Positions 1 through 5,323 of a stretch of DNA of 5,323 nt are shown piece by piece. Source of the DNA: Nitrospinota bacterium (GTDB taxonomy: Bacteria > Nitrospinota > Nitrospinia > Nitrospinales > Nitrospinaceae); contig JAPUGN010000159.1 in NCBI GenBank assembly GCA_027298165.1, forward strand, positions 1 through 5,323, written 5' to 3'. The notes under the pieces were generated by a model. The model ran no database searches, was not told where the DNA came from, and saw only the letters and a program-made list of their open reading frames with translations. The translations under genes were made by a program, and so were the position numbers. Each line of letters starts with the position of its first letter. The stretch's first letter is position 1.

Positions 1-21
1 AAAGGAGTCCCTGGACTTCAT
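1..21 (-). CDS. Probable start of a leftward gene, cut by the window edge
   Basis: Only seven codons are visible, reading MKSRDSF from an ATG at 21-19, so no function can be given. The gene call rests on context. An AAAGGAG Shine-Dalgarno sequence sits at 30-24, two bases before the ATG, which is closer than usual. A strong sigma-70-type promoter on the same strand at 119-91 predicts a leader of about 60 bases ending at this ATG. The gene would be divergent from the TldD-like gene at 403. A start further left, or a non-coding transcript, cannot be excluded. Confidence 0.4.
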
Positions 22-25
22 GGCT

Positions 26-43
26 CCTTTCAAATCTGAAAGG
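26..43 (-). promoter_or_regulatory. Leader hairpin covering the ribosome binding site
   Basis: On the minus strand CCTTTCA (43-37) and TGAAAGG (32-26) form a perfect 7-bp stem with a 4-base loop. The 3' arm contains most of the AAAGGAG ribosome binding site (30-24) of the putative gene starting at 21. The CTCCTTT at 7-1, inside the first codons, is also complementary to the same site, so two different partners could mask it. This suggests translational control, but the arms are short and could be coincidental. Confidence 0.35.
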
Positions 44-90
44 AAAATCTGTTTCAATTCCATATTTTCTCTTATTCCAACCAAAAGACA

Positions 91-119
91 AATATAGGAA
101 CCGGGCCCGGTTTTGTCAA
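91..119 (-). promoter_or_regulatory. Sigma-70-type promoter, leftward
   Basis: The minus strand reads TTGACA (119-114, perfect -35), a 17-base spacer, then TATATT (96-91, five of six matches to TATAAT). This is the best housekeeping-type promoter seen in the window. Transcription would start near 84-85 and reach the ATG at 21 after about 60 bases. The spacer is filled almost completely by a palindrome (99-112), which implies control by a DNA-binding regulator. Confidence 0.65.
99..112. promoter_or_regulatory. Palindromic operator candidate in the promoter spacer
   Basis: AACCGGGCCCGGTT is a perfect 14-bp palindrome. It stands out as an island of GC in an AT-rich region. It lies wholly between the -35 and -10 hexamers of the leftward promoter, so a protein bound here would compete with RNA polymerase or distort the promoter. 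The spacer is 17 bp, so the 19-20 bp spacer typical of MerR-activated promoters does not apply and simple repression is the easier reading. No cognate regulator can be assigned. Confidence 0.5.
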
Positions 120-120
120 T

Positions 121-402
121 AGTTTGGGGCAATTAACTGAAAAATAACTGGTTTTAAGCAGTTTAAAGGCATTTATTGCCAGGTTCCACATAAATAATTG
201 AATTTAAATGATTTTCCATCGCCTGAAGGGTCGTCTGGGGGCCATTTTTGCTTCGGGAATCATTAAGAAACCTATATAATAAACCGCTATTTTGACGGTC
301 TTTCAGGAAAACCGGTGAAAATTTTTAGATTATAATTAAAAGTGTATGTTAATCTATTTGAGGCAGGTCCAACCCGGAATTGTTTTTTGATACGAGGGCA
401 CC
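121..402 (+). promoter_or_regulatory. Upstream region of the TldD-like gene, with weak promoter signals
   Basis: This stretch is AT-rich and has no gene. Visible signals on the plus strand are perfect TATAAT hexamers at 275-280 and 331-336, neither with a convincing -35 at 16-18 bp, and GAGGG at 394-398 as ribosome binding site four bases before the ATG at 403. A 7-bp inverted repeat, TAGATTA (326-332) and TAATCTA (350-356), overlaps the second TATAAT and could be an operator. Further left, AACTG occurs at 135-139 and 146-150, one helical turn apart, with an inverted CAGTT at 159-163. Which -10 is used cannot be decided by eye. Confidence 0.35.
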
Positions 403-2082
403 ATGATTCAAAAAACCACGGCTATACTTTTCAGCATTCTATTAACCGCTTCCGCGGTTCATTCCGCTCCCCTTGAGGACGATGCCGTCATTTTCCAGGC
501 CCTGGAAGAAGAGATGGCGCGCTCGCTTTCGGATTTAAAAGTTGACGTTTTCGGGCCGCCGTATTTCATCAATTATCAAATCCGGCACCATGACCGGGCC
601 GAGGTCGCGGCCAGCTTCGGGGCCCTGATTCATTCCGACACCCACCAGACCCGCACTTTGTTTGTGGATGTGAAAGTGGGCGATCCCCAATTTGACAGTT
701 CCTCTCCACAAAGTCACCGCTATTCCGTGGAGCAGTTCATTCCGGTCGACAATGATCTGGATTCCCTCAAGCGGGCCTTGTGGTATGAAACCGATCTGCG
801 TTACAAACAGGCCATCGTTAGTTTTCTCAGGAAAAAAGGCCGCTTTATCAGCGGGTTGGAAAGCCATGATCTCCCCGATTTTTCCAAAGGTAAAACAGTC
901 CGGAAGCAAATCGATCCGATTCCTGAATGGAAGCTCGACCTGCCGGGATGGGAGCAACTGACCCGGCAGATATCCGATTTATTCAAGAGTGCGCCCGAGA
1001 TCGAAAAATCTCGGGTCAAGATTTTCTCCGACCGGGTAATCCGTTATTACTACGATTCGGATGGCAACACGATTCGCGACGCTCATCTGGAATATGGATT
1101 GCACATTGAAGCGTGGACCAAAACTGATGAAGGGGTCCAACTGTACGATCAGAAATCCCTTTATTTCGGAAAGCTCGATCAGTTTCCGTCCCGGGCGGAA
1201 CTGACCCGGACCACCCTCGAATTGATCGCGTCCCTGAAGGAGCTCAAAACCGCCACTCCCATGGATCCCTACGTGGGTCCGGCCATTTTCAGTCCGGATG
1301 CAACGGCGGTGCTGTTCCATGAAGCCATCGGGCACCGGTTGGAAGGGGACCGCCTGCGAAGGGACAAGGACGGCAAAACCTTTCTGAAAAAAATTGGCCA
1401 GCGTATTCTTCCGGAATTCGTTACGGTGGTGGACAACCCGACTCTGGAGAGCTATCACGGCACGCCCCTCATCGGGCATTACCATACTGACGATCAGGGC
1501 CAGCAAAGCCGGGAGGTGGTTTTGATTGACCGCGGGGTGTTGAAAAGTTTTCTGCTTTCCCGGACGCCGGTTCTGGGGTTCAACCAGACCAACGGTCATG
1601 CTCGCAGCGATGGCATCCACGTGCCCATGTCCCGCATGAGCAACTTTATCGTGAAATCCGACCTCACCCTGGATGCGGCATCGTTGAAGCAAAGGCTGAT
1701 TGCGGAGGTCAGGAAGCAGGACAAGCCCTATGGATTGTTCGTCAAGAAAATTATTGAGGGGGAAACCCAGACGGATAGCCGTCAGTTCCAGGTGTTCAAG
1801 GGGAAACCTCTGTATTTGTACAAGGTGTTTCCGGATGGCAGGGAGGAGTTGGTTCGGGGAGTGGATTTTGTCGGGACACCGCTTTCCATGATCAGCAAGA
1901 TTCTGATTACAGGCGACGATCCCACTGTCATCAACGGGTTTTGCACGGCGGAGTCGGGCGTTTTGCCGGTGGCCAGTATCACCCCCAGTGTCCTGTTGAG
2001 CGAAGTCGAATTGCAGGCCTCCCATCAGCCGCAGGTACGACGTCCTATTTTGACCCCGCCGAAGGTGGTTTCCACCCATTAA
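403..2082 (+). CDS. Exported TldD/PmbA-family metallopeptidase
   Basis: The 559-residue protein belongs to the TldD/PmbA (peptidase U62) family. HEAIGH at residues 306-311 is the family HExxxH zinc motif, followed by the LEGD seen in TldD. A conserved HTDDQG segment follows at 361-366. Cys514, in GFCTAESG, corresponds to the conserved C-terminal metal-binding Cys. All expected catalytic features are therefore present. Residues 1-21 look like a Sec signal peptide: a Lys near the start, a hydrophobic run from about 7 to 19, and a likely cut after VHS. Classical TldD is cytoplasmic, about 480 residues, and works as a heterodimer with TldE/PmbA on peptides such as microcin precursors. This protein is longer, probably periplasmic, and has no partner gene within the window. 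The start is supported by GAGGG four bases upstream and by the signal peptide beginning at once. The substrate is unknown. Confidence 0.9.
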   Translation: MIQKTTAILFSILLTASAVHSAPLEDDAVIFQALEEEMARSLSDLKVDVFGPPYFINYQIRHHDRAEVAASFGALIHSDTHQTRTLFVDVKVGDPQFDSSSPQSHRYSVEQFIPVDNDLDSLKRALWYETDLRYKQAIVSFLRKKGRFISGLESHDLPDFSKGKTVRKQIDPIPEWKLDLPGWEQLTRQISDLFKSAPEIEKSRVKIFSDRVIRYYYDSDGNTIRDAHLEYGLHIEAWTKTDEGVQLYDQKSLYFGKLDQFPSRAELTRTTLELIASLKELKTATPMDPYVGPAIFSPDATAVLFHEAIGHRLEGDRLRRDKDGKTFLKKIGQRILPEFVTVVDNPTLESYHGTPLIGHYHTDDQGQQSREVVLIDRGVLKSFLLSRTPVLGFNQTNGHARSDGIHVPMSRMSNFIVKSDLTLDAASLKQRLIAEVRKQDKPYGLFVKKIIEGETQTDSRQFQVFKGKPLYLYKVFPDGREELVRGVDFVGTPLSMISKILITGDDPTVINGFCTAESGVLPVASITPSVLLSEVELQASHQPQVRRPILTPPKVVSTH

Positions 2083-2127
2083 GCCACTTTATCCACTCAG
2101 GGTTTGAAACATTCCTCCCTTTTATCC

Positions 2128-2226
2128 CTGAAAATCCGGCCTACCCCAGCCCAGCTAACATACCCTTCGTTTCGGTTAAAAACTTAATGGCCTAATGAAA
2201 GTTGGAATAGGCCGGATTATTTTCAG
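2128..2226. terminator. Large inverted repeat, probable bidirectional terminator
   Basis: This lies between two convergent genes. CTGAAAATCCGGCCTA (2128-2143) pairs with TAGGCCGGATTATTTTCAG (2208-2226) with a 3-base bulge; the inner 11 bp, 2133-2143 with 2208-2218, are perfect. The loop is 64 bases and includes an alternative 6-bp stem, GGCCTA (2189-2194) with TAGGCC (2208-2213). Rightward, the stem is followed by ATTATTTT, 46 bases or more after the TldD-like stop. Leftward, it starts three bases after the TAA of the small exported gene and ends in TTTT. The long loop is unusual for an intrinsic terminator. Confidence 0.5.
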
Positions 2227-2228
2227 AT

Positions 2229-2627
2229 TTATTTACAATGGATCTTGAGTTTCGATTCGCCCAAAGTGGAATTCACGATGCGCGCTTCGTCAACCCAGTT
2301 GCCCTGACTGGCGCCGGTGGCAAATCTGGATCGGTCCTGCAGTTTGTAACTCAGCTTGCCTCCGGAGGGAATCTGGCTGGTATCAAAGTTGTCGCCGTTT
2401 CCCCGGATGATCAGGACTTCCGCCATTTCCTGGCCTATGTTTTCGACTTGGAAATCCTTGTTGCAGTAGGTAGTGGTGCCCGGCTCTAAAACCGCCTGGT
2501 TATTTTCCATGGGTTCGACGAACCACGGGTCCACCGTAATTTCATCGGCAGCCCAAACCGGGACGGCCCCTATAGCACCCGCGATCAGAACTGTCAGCCC
2601 CACCAAGATAAAATTTTTCCCTTTCAT
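2229..2627 (-). CDS. Small exported two-cysteine protein, unknown function
   Basis: The product has 132 residues and I recognise no family. Residues 1-26 are a clear Sec signal peptide: MKGK, then a long hydrophobic run, with PVWA before ADE as the likely cut site. There is no lipobox, so a soluble periplasmic or secreted protein of about 106 residues is expected. The mature part is acidic near its N-terminus, rich in alternating polar and hydrophobic residues, and may be a beta-sandwich (inference). It has two cysteines, Cys55 and Cys131 of 132, placed so that a disulfide could tie the C-terminus back to the early strands. The start at 2627 is chosen because AAAGGAG lies at 2640-2634 and the signal peptide begins there. 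An in-frame GTG at 2723 would add 32 unrelated residues, would bury the signal and would lie at or before the predicted transcription start. It is divergent from the sigma-54 activator at 3002 and has a sigma-54-like promoter. Confidence 0.85.
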   Translation of the reverse strand: MKGKNFILVGLTVLIAGAIGAVPVWAADEITVDPWFVEPMENNQAVLEPGTTTYCNKDFQVENIGQEMAEVLIIRGNGDNFDTSQIPSGGKLSYKLQDRSRFATGASQGNWVDEARIVNSTLGESKLKIHCK

Positions 2628-2707
2628 TGGTTTCTCCTTTGCGTTTGATTGAGTTGTAAAATGTGGAAATTGTGGCGGGAAAGTCTCCCGCCGCGAACCT
2701 GATTCAT
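2624..2707 (-). CDS. Possible 27-codon leader ORF coupled to the small exported gene
   Basis: An ATG at 2707-2705 opens a frame of 27 codons beginning MNQVRGGRLSRH. Its TGA (2626-2624) overlaps the ATG of the next gene in an ATGA junction, the classic arrangement for translational coupling. GAGGAG at 2715-2710 precedes it, but only two bases separate that from the ATG. The peptide is basic, with no family resemblance, and includes the leader hairpin and the downstream ribosome binding site. A frame this short can be open by chance, so this is a candidate only. Confidence 0.25.
   Translation of the reverse strand: MNQVRGGRLSRHNFHILQLNQTQRRNQ
2674..2692 (-). promoter_or_regulatory. GC-rich hairpin in the leader of the small exported gene
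   Basis: GGCGGGA (2674-2680) and TCCCGCC (2686-2692) form a perfect 7-bp stem with a 5-base loop. In the predicted transcript it falls between the start site near 2721 and the ribosome binding site at 2640-2634. It has no T-run after it, so it is not an ordinary terminator. It could stabilise the mRNA, or act as DNA as another GGCGG-type binding site related to those at 2823 and 2887. Confidence 0.45.
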
Positions 2708-2730
2708 CACTCCTCTGGTTCACTCAAACT

Positions 2731-2748
2731 ATACAAACTTGATGCCAA
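2731..2748 (-). promoter_or_regulatory. Sigma-54 (-24/-12) promoter candidate for the small exported gene
   Basis: The minus strand reads TTGGCATCAAGTTTGTAT. Against the usual consensus YTGGCACGRNNNTTGCW it matches 11 of 14 defined positions. The -24 GG is at 2746-2745, and ten bases later the -12 pair is GT instead of GC, a tolerated variant at some promoters. Transcription would start near 2721, giving a leader of about 94 bases to the ATG at 2627. A sigma-54 activator is encoded immediately beyond on the other strand. TATAGT at 2733-2728 could be a sigma-70 -10, but I see no matching -35. Confidence 0.6.
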
Positions 2749-2822
2749 ACCCGCCGGATCAGTAAGTAATTGTTTTTAAAGCGGTTAAGAAATAATCGAG
2801 CAGGGAAGTCTCTCCCCAATCC

Positions 2823-2836
2823 GGCCAGAATCCGCC
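2823..2836. repeat. Enhancer-site candidate, proximal copy
   Basis: GGCCAGAATCCGCC is one of two 14-bp repeats; 12 of its 14 bases match the copy at 2887-2900. It has partial dyad form (GGC...GCC). Its centre is about 108 bp upstream of the predicted sigma-54 start near 2721, which is where activator binding sites usually lie. Binding by the neighbouring activator is inferred. Confidence 0.4.
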
Positions 2837-2886
2837 AGTTTTCCCGAGGGCCGCATAAGATGCTAAAAAGATTGGAAAAATTCAGT

Positions 2887-2900
2887 GGCGAAAATCCGCC
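2887..2900. repeat. Enhancer-site candidate, distal copy
   Basis: GGCGAAAATCCGCC is the second copy and the better dyad (GGCG, 6-base spacer, CGCC). It is 64 bp, close to six helical turns, from the copy at 2823-2836, so both would face the same side of the DNA. It is about 172 bp upstream of the predicted sigma-54 start and about 100 bp before the activator ATG, so it could also serve autoregulation. Confidence 0.4.
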
Positions 2901-2915
2901 GGGTGGCAAATATTT

Positions 2916-2925
2916 ATCTATAGAT
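2916..2925. promoter_or_regulatory. Small palindrome upstream of the activator gene
   Basis: ATCTATAGAT is a perfect 10-bp palindrome about 77 bases before the activator start. It contains TATAGA (2919-2924), a possible -10, but the bases 17 bp upstream do not resemble a -35. No confident promoter for the activator is visible between 2760 and 3001. Confidence 0.25.
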
Positions 2926-3001
2926 TCTCTCTACCGCCTCCCTTTCCCTAATAAAGGAGCAAGCTTTTTTCGAATGCAAAAAAGTATTTGAAGTTCCCGC
3001 T

Positions 3002-4435
3002 ATGAAATACGACCTTGAATATGTTCTGGACAGTGCGTTAGACGGTGTTTTTATCGTAGCAAGCGACCACCGGTTGGTGCTTTTTAACCGGGCCTGCAAG
3101 GAACTGTACGGTATCTCCCGCGAAGATATGGTGGACAAAGCCTATTGGGAACTCTCCGATTTCCAGCAATCCTGGGAGGCTATTTCCAAAAAAGGCGGCA
3201 AGATTACCTATGGCGAGCTGGGCGCCAAAAAAGAACGCATGGTGTTGACTCATAAGGAGGGGAAACAGGTTTGGGTGGAAACGATCTACACTCCCATCTT
3301 TGACAAGGAAAACGGGGAAATCGCTTATGTGATGGGGGTGATCAAGGACATCTCCGAACTCAAACGGGTAGAAGACGAAAGGGAACAGTTGGAGAAGCAG
3401 TTGGTCAGTATCCGGAGCGAGCTGGAGTCCAAATACGATTTTTCAACCATCGTGGGAAATTCCTCGCAGATTCTGCACGCGTTGAAACTGGCCGCCCAGG
3501 TGGCACCGCAGAACACCACGGTGATGTTGGTGGGAGAAAGCGGAACCGGCAAGGAGCTGCTGGCCAAGGCCATCCATTACAACAGTTCTCGCGCGTCCCG
3601 GCCGTTCGTGGCGCTCAATTGTTCGGCGTTTCCTGACACCTTATTCGAAAGCGAACTCTTCGGGTATGAGAAAGGCGCGTTTACCGGCGCCGATAAATCC
3701 AAACCGGGGAAAATCGCTTTGGCTTCGGGGGGCACCTTGTTTCTCGACGAAGTCACATCGATGAGTGCTCCCACCCAGGCCAAAATTTTGCGCGTGATCC
3801 AGGAGCGGGAATATGAACCTCTGGGGGCGGTCCGGTCAACCCTCGCGGATATCCGCATCATCGCCGCCACCAACAAGAATCTGGCACCTCTTGTCAGGGA
3901 AGGCTCTTTCCGGGAGGATCTCTATTACCGGTTGTTTGTCTATCCCATCACTCTGCCTCCGCTTCGGGACCGAATCGGCGACCTTCCGGCGCTGGTCGAA
4001 AGCCTTTTAAAAATATTCCATCACGCCATGGGCAAACGTATTCACGGAATTTCCGCCGAAGCCCTGGAGGTGTTGATGGGATATCATTGGCCGGGTAATG
4101 TGCGAGAACTTCAAAACGTGATAGAACGTTTGGTGATTCTTTCCAAAAGGGACCGGATCGAGGTGCCGGACCTGCCGAGATATCTGGTGGACTCGGCGGG
4201 CGCAAAACCCCTGGTTTCGGGAATTCCGGGTGAGCGGTTCGATCGAATTTCGTTGGAGGATTCGGTCCACGATTTGGAACGGAACCTGATCCTCAAGGCT
4301 CTTCAAAAATGCAGCAACAACAAAACCCGGGCGGCTCACCTGTTGGACCTCACCCGTTCCACCTTCCGCTATAAGCTTTCTAAAATTTCTCCGGATTATT
4401 TCCCAGCGCCGGACCGCCAGATGAAATCAGTATAA
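3002..4435 (+). CDS. PAS-domain sigma-54-dependent transcription activator
   Basis: The 477-residue protein is a bacterial enhancer-binding protein. Residues about 5-115 form a PAS sensor domain (LDGVFIV, LFNRACKELYG, ending VMGVIKDISELKR), followed by a short coiled-coil linker to about 145. The AAA+ domain has Walker A GESGTGKE (178-185), the sigma-54-contacting GAFTGA loop (225-230), Walker B GTLFLDE (Asp249, Glu250), arginine-finger region REDLYYR (304-310) and sensor II WPGNVREL (363-370). A Fis-type helix-turn-helix lies at about 441-460. Every catalytic feature is intact, so it should hydrolyse ATP and open sigma-54 promoters. There is no receiver domain, so the signal probably enters through the PAS domain; the ligand is unknown. 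The ATG has only a weak ribosome binding site; AAAGGAG at 2953-2959 is too far away and no other in-frame start fits it. The nearest likely target is the divergent gene at 2627. Its 3' end overlaps the next gene by 9 bp. Confidence 0.95.
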   Translation: MKYDLEYVLDSALDGVFIVASDHRLVLFNRACKELYGISREDMVDKAYWELSDFQQSWEAISKKGGKITYGELGAKKERMVLTHKEGKQVWVETIYTPIFDKENGEIAYVMGVIKDISELKRVEDEREQLEKQLVSIRSELESKYDFSTIVGNSSQILHALKLAAQVAPQNTTVMLVGESGTGKELLAKAIHYNSSRASRPFVALNCSAFPDTLFESELFGYEKGAFTGADKSKPGKIALASGGTLFLDEVTSMSAPTQAKILRVIQEREYEPLGAVRSTLADIRIIAATNKNLAPLVREGSFREDLYYRLFVYPITLPPLRDRIGDLPALVESLLKIFHHAMGKRIHGISAEALEVLMGYHWPGNVRELQNVIERLVILSKRDRIEVPDLPRYLVDSAGAKPLVSGIPGERFDRISLEDSVHDLERNLILKALQKCSNNKTRAAHLLDLTRSTFRYKLSKISPDYFPAPDRQMKSV

Positions 4436-5323
4436 AAGATAAGCTTTTCGGATAACCTGAAAGTTTTCCAGATCGGCCTGCCAGGAGTCTTCGATATCCC
4501 GCAGGGATTGCGGGCCGTGGAGGAGCGTCTCGCGCAACTCCGGGTGACCATACAATAGGTCGATAGCTGGGCGGTCGCTGACGAATTCATAGGGCTCAGT
4601 GCGCCACTGGAAAATTTTCGGGAACAGACGGGCAATGGCGCGGATCACCGCGATGCCGGTGATCAGCGGTTTGAATGCGGCGCGGTTTGTCACATGCAAT
4701 TGCACCCCGCCGCAGGTTTCGCCGGCGCATTTCTGAAACATCGGTTTGAAATACTGGGGACGAAACAGCACGCCGGGGAGATCGTCCTCCGCCAACGCTT
4801 CGGCCAACTGATGGGCGTCGATGCCCGGTGCGCCGCACAGTTCGAACGGCAGGGTGGTGCCACGTCCTTCCGACAACTGGGTGCCTTCGATCAGGCACAT
4901 GCCGGGATACACCGTCGCGGTGGCTAGCGCCGGCATGTTGGGGGAGGGGGCCACCCACAGCAGACCTGTCTGGTCGTACCACATCTCCCGCTGCCAGCCC
5001 TGCATCGGGACAACCGTCAGGTCGCACCCGATGCCGAAATGATGGTTGAACAGTTGCGCCAGCTCGCCGACCGTCATGCCGTGGCGGTTGGGCAGGGAGT
5101 ACTGGCCAACGAAGGAATGCCAGCCTTCCCGCACCAAATTGCCCTCGACCTGCACGCCGTTAATCGGATTGGGCCGGTCGCACACCACCACGGGGACACC
5201 CACCGCCTTACAGGTGTGCATGCAATTGGCCAGCGTATATATGAAAGTGTAATAGCGGGCGCCGATGTCCTGGATGTCGAACACCAGCGTGTCGATATCC
5301 TTCATCAATCCGGGATCGGGAGT
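4427..5323 (-). CDS. namZ: NamZ-family (DUF1343) exo-N-acetylmuramidase, 5' end missing
   Basis: The visible 298 residues are the C-terminal part of a protein whose family is usually about 400 residues or more. The frame is open to the right edge, beginning TPDPGLMKDIDTLVFDIQ, so a start near 5305-5308 would be internal and false. Family segments seen in order are VFDIQDIGARYYTF, CDRPNPINGVQVEGN, SLPNRHGMTVGELA, SPNMP, EGTQLSEGRGTTLPFEL with the conserved EGRGT, and YEFVSDRPAIDLLYG near the end. Characterised NamZ (glycoside hydrolase family 171) releases N-acetylmuramic acid from peptidoglycan fragments, a step in cell-wall recycling. The N-terminus, and so any signal peptide, is not visible. 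It runs against the sigma-54 activator and their last 9 bp overlap. No other muramic-acid recycling gene lies in the window. Confidence 0.9.
   Translation of the reverse strand, partial: TPDPGLMKDIDTLVFDIQDIGARYYTFIYTLANCMHTCKAVGVPVVVCDRPNPINGVQVEGNLVREGWHSFVGQYSLPNRHGMTVGELAQLFNHHFGIGCDLTVVPMQGWQREMWYDQTGLLWVAPSPNMPALATATVYPGMCLIEGTQLSEGRGTTLPFELCGAPGIDAHQLAEALAEDDLPGVLFRPQYFKPMFQKCAGETCGGVQLHVTNRAAFKPLITGIAVIRAIARLFPKIFQWRTEPYEFVSDRPAIDLLYGHPELRETLLHGPQSLRDIEDSWQADLENFQVIRKAYLLY

Noticed and set aside
168..180. GGCA/TGCC short inverted repeat
   Set aside because: A 4-bp stem with no flanking promoter or gene end; too small to support a function.
979..2079. 366-codon open frame on the minus strand inside the TldD-like gene
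   Set aside because: It is entirely antisense to a gene with clear family motifs, has no ribosome binding site or recognisable domain, and fits a codon-bias shadow.
2628..2723. N-terminal extension of the small exported protein from a GTG at 2723
   Set aside because: It would bury the signal peptide, ignores the AAAGGAG before 2627, and the start lies at or before the predicted transcription start.
2728..2733. TATAGT as a sigma-70 -10 for the small exported gene
   Set aside because: The bases 16-18 bp upstream do not resemble a -35, whereas the overlapping -24/-12 pattern is well matched.
2724..2909. 61-codon minus-strand frame upstream of the small exported gene
   Set aside because: It covers the sigma-54 promoter and enhancer repeats, has no supporting signals, and looks like chance in a non-coding region.
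2953..2976. AAAGGAG at 2953-2959 as ribosome binding site for an ATG at 2974
   Set aside because: The spacing is about 14 bases and the ATG opens a frame of only five codons, out of frame with the activator.
2770..2991. 73-codon plus-strand frame before the activator, ending in MQKSI
   Set aside because: It has a TTG start with no ribosome binding site, no recognisable protein features, and lies across the proposed enhancer sites.
4596..5027. 143-codon minus-strand frame overlapping the NamZ-like gene
   Set aside because: It is in a different frame of the same strand as a well-supported family member; its Arg/Gly/Pro-rich composition is typical of an out-of-frame shadow.

Overview
The window looks like chromosomal DNA from a Gram-negative bacterium that uses sigma-54. 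Two products carry Sec signal peptides, one gene is a complete sigma-54 enhancer-binding protein, and a near-consensus -24/-12 promoter lies beside it. Base composition is moderate in genes and AT-rich between them. I cannot place the species from sequence alone; a deltaproteobacterium-like or Nitrospinota-like lineage is only a guess. I see no mobile element, CRISPR array, rRNA or tRNA.

Layout, left to right. (1) 1-402 is a regulatory region. On the minus strand it holds a strong sigma-70-type promoter whose spacer is occupied by a perfect 14-bp palindrome. This promoter points at a probable gene start at 21 that runs off the left edge. On the plus strand are weaker signals leading into the next gene. 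(2) 403-2082 (+) encodes a probably exported TldD/PmbA-family metallopeptidase with intact HEAIGH and C-terminal Cys. (3) 2083-2228 is a convergent spacer with a large imperfect inverted repeat, probably a bidirectional terminator. (4) 2229-2627 (-) encodes a small exported two-cysteine protein of unknown function. (5) 2628-3001 is a divergent regulatory region. It contains a sigma-54-like promoter pointing at the small protein, two 14-bp GC-rich repeats at typical enhancer distance upstream of it, a leader hairpin and a possible coupled leader ORF. (6) 3002-4435 (+) encodes a PAS / AAA+ / Fis-type sigma-54 activator with all key motifs. (7) 4427-5323 (-) is the 3' part of a NamZ-family (DUF1343) exo-N-acetylmuramidase gene. 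It overlaps the activator tail to tail and is cut by the right edge.

The most interesting reading is a self-contained local circuit. A PAS-sensing sigma-54 activator is divergent from a small secreted protein whose only good promoter is of the sigma-54 type, with candidate enhancer sites in between. The TldD-like and NamZ genes suggest envelope peptide or cell-wall turnover nearby, but nothing in the sequence shows that they belong to the circuit.
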